Shown in pieces: positions 12,851-13,338 of a DNA stretch of 13,338 bases; position 1 is the stretch's first letter, and each line of letters starts with the position of its first letter. The notes below the pieces were generated by a model. It saw only the letters and a list, made by a program, of their open reading frames with translations. It was not told where the DNA came from and did not search any database. The position numbers and the translations under genes were made by a program. The DNA is from Rhodocyclaceae bacterium (GTDB lineage: Bacteria > Pseudomonadota > Gammaproteobacteria > Burkholderiales > Rhodocyclaceae): assembly GCA_027325905.1 (NCBI GenBank), contig DAIEEM010000151.1, forward strand, positions 1 to 13,338, read 5' to 3'.

Positions 12851-13338
12851 TCACGCCACCCCGCACACCACCAGTTCCCGCGTCGCCCTGGTCATCGCCA
12901 CATACAGCAGCTTCGCTTCCTGCGGCGGCAATTCTTCATCGCTACGGAGGCGGTCGGCGCCGGGAATGACCACGAGCGGGAATTCGAGGCCCTTGCAGGA
13001 GTGCATGGTGATGACGGTCACCTTGTCCTCGTCGGCGGCGTAGGTGGCGTCCTCGAAATAAACGACGGGGATGCCGAACTTCGGCAGCATGGCGCGGATC
13101 AGCTTGGCGTCGCGGTGGTAGTCGCGGTAGATCACCGCCATATCGCGCCAAGGCGTGCCGTCGCGGTGGGCTTCCCGGAGGCGCCTGGCGACGAACTCGG
13201 CTTCGTCCTTGAGGCTGGGGAGATCGACGATCTGCGGTTCCGGGCCGGCGCGTCCCGCCGACTGCGGGCGGATCAGCGGCACGCCGTCCTCGTCGGCGTC
13301 CTGGGGCTTGAGGATGCCCTGCGCCACGTCGCGGGCGA
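12851..13338 (-). CDS. UvrD/Rep-family DNA helicase, C-terminal end (partial)
   Basis: The right edge of the window cuts this gene; about 162 C-terminal residues are seen, with the frame open to the edge. Superfamily 1 helicase motifs are clear: the segment KVTVITMHSCKGLEFPLVVI is the motif containing the HSxKGLEF box, and EAKLLYVAMTRATRELVV is motif VI with its arginine finger (TRATRE). Upstream, FVARRLREAHRDGTPWRDMA and AVIYRDYHRDAKLIRAML belong to domain 2. These enzymes use ATP to unwind DNA in repair or replication restart. The protein stops only a few residues after motif VI (VCGVA), without the long tail of UvrD or Rep, as in several NERD-domain-linked or stand-alone helicases. The exact subfamily depends on the missing N-terminal part. 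The gene converges on the remnant cassette. Confidence 0.85.
   Translation of the reverse strand, partial: ARDVAQGILKPQDADEDGVPLIRPQSAGRAGPEPQIVDLPSLKDEAEFVARRLREAHRDGTPWRDMAVIYRDYHRDAKLIRAMLPKFGIPVVYFEDATYAADEDKVTVITMHSCKGLEFPLVVIPGADRLRSDEELPPQEAKLLYVAMTRATRELVVCGVA

Noticed and set aside
12820..12851. Possible terminator before the T-run at 12846-12851
   Set aside because: Six T residues follow GCCGGCTC, but no stem with a workable loop can be formed upstream of them.

Overview
The window is GC-rich chromosomal DNA from a betaproteobacterium, most likely of the Rhodocyclales/Azoarcus-Dechloromonas kind. The reasons are the gene content (LPS transport genes, a phasin, EI24 and DUF190 proteins, an HrpA with the long proteobacterial C-terminus), the strong G/C third-position bias and E. 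coli-like promoter hexamers. This lineage call is an inference; no rRNA or other marker is present. Most of the window is ordinary housekeeping sequence with no phage, insertion sequence, CRISPR array or tRNA. I do not see a large undescribed system. The most interesting material lies in the regulatory DNA and in a decayed cassette after glnS.

Layout. Bases 1-1974 (+) hold a tightly overlapping run: kdsD (3' end only), kdsC, lptC, lptA. It makes Kdo for lipopolysaccharide and builds part of the bridge that carries LPS to the outer membrane. An enoyl-CoA hydratase (1979-2755, +) stands directly after lptA, where lptB is commonly found. Bases 2756-3022 are a regulatory gap with a perfect-consensus sigma70 promoter flanked by two TGC-N3-GCA palindromes. 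These drive a phasin gene (3023-3583), which ends in a textbook terminator (3633-3658).

Bases 3672-9483 are all on the minus strand. In transcription order they are hrpA (RNA helicase), an EI24-family membrane protein overlapping hrpA by 8 bases, a small four-helix membrane protein, and a CinA-like molybdopterin-binding-fold protein joined to it by an ATGA overlap. Upstream, also on the minus strand, lie crcB (fluoride channel) and a DUF190 gene. A clear fluoride riboswitch with its own promoter precedes crcB.

glnS (10553-12307, +) is divergent from crcB, and the two start regions share about 50 bp. Directly after the glnS stop codon come the frameshifted remains of a nucleotidyltransferase gene and of a short overlapping partner (12308-12782), containing a perfect 22-bp palindrome. 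The right edge (12851-13338, -) carries the C-terminal end of a UvrD/Rep-family helicase.
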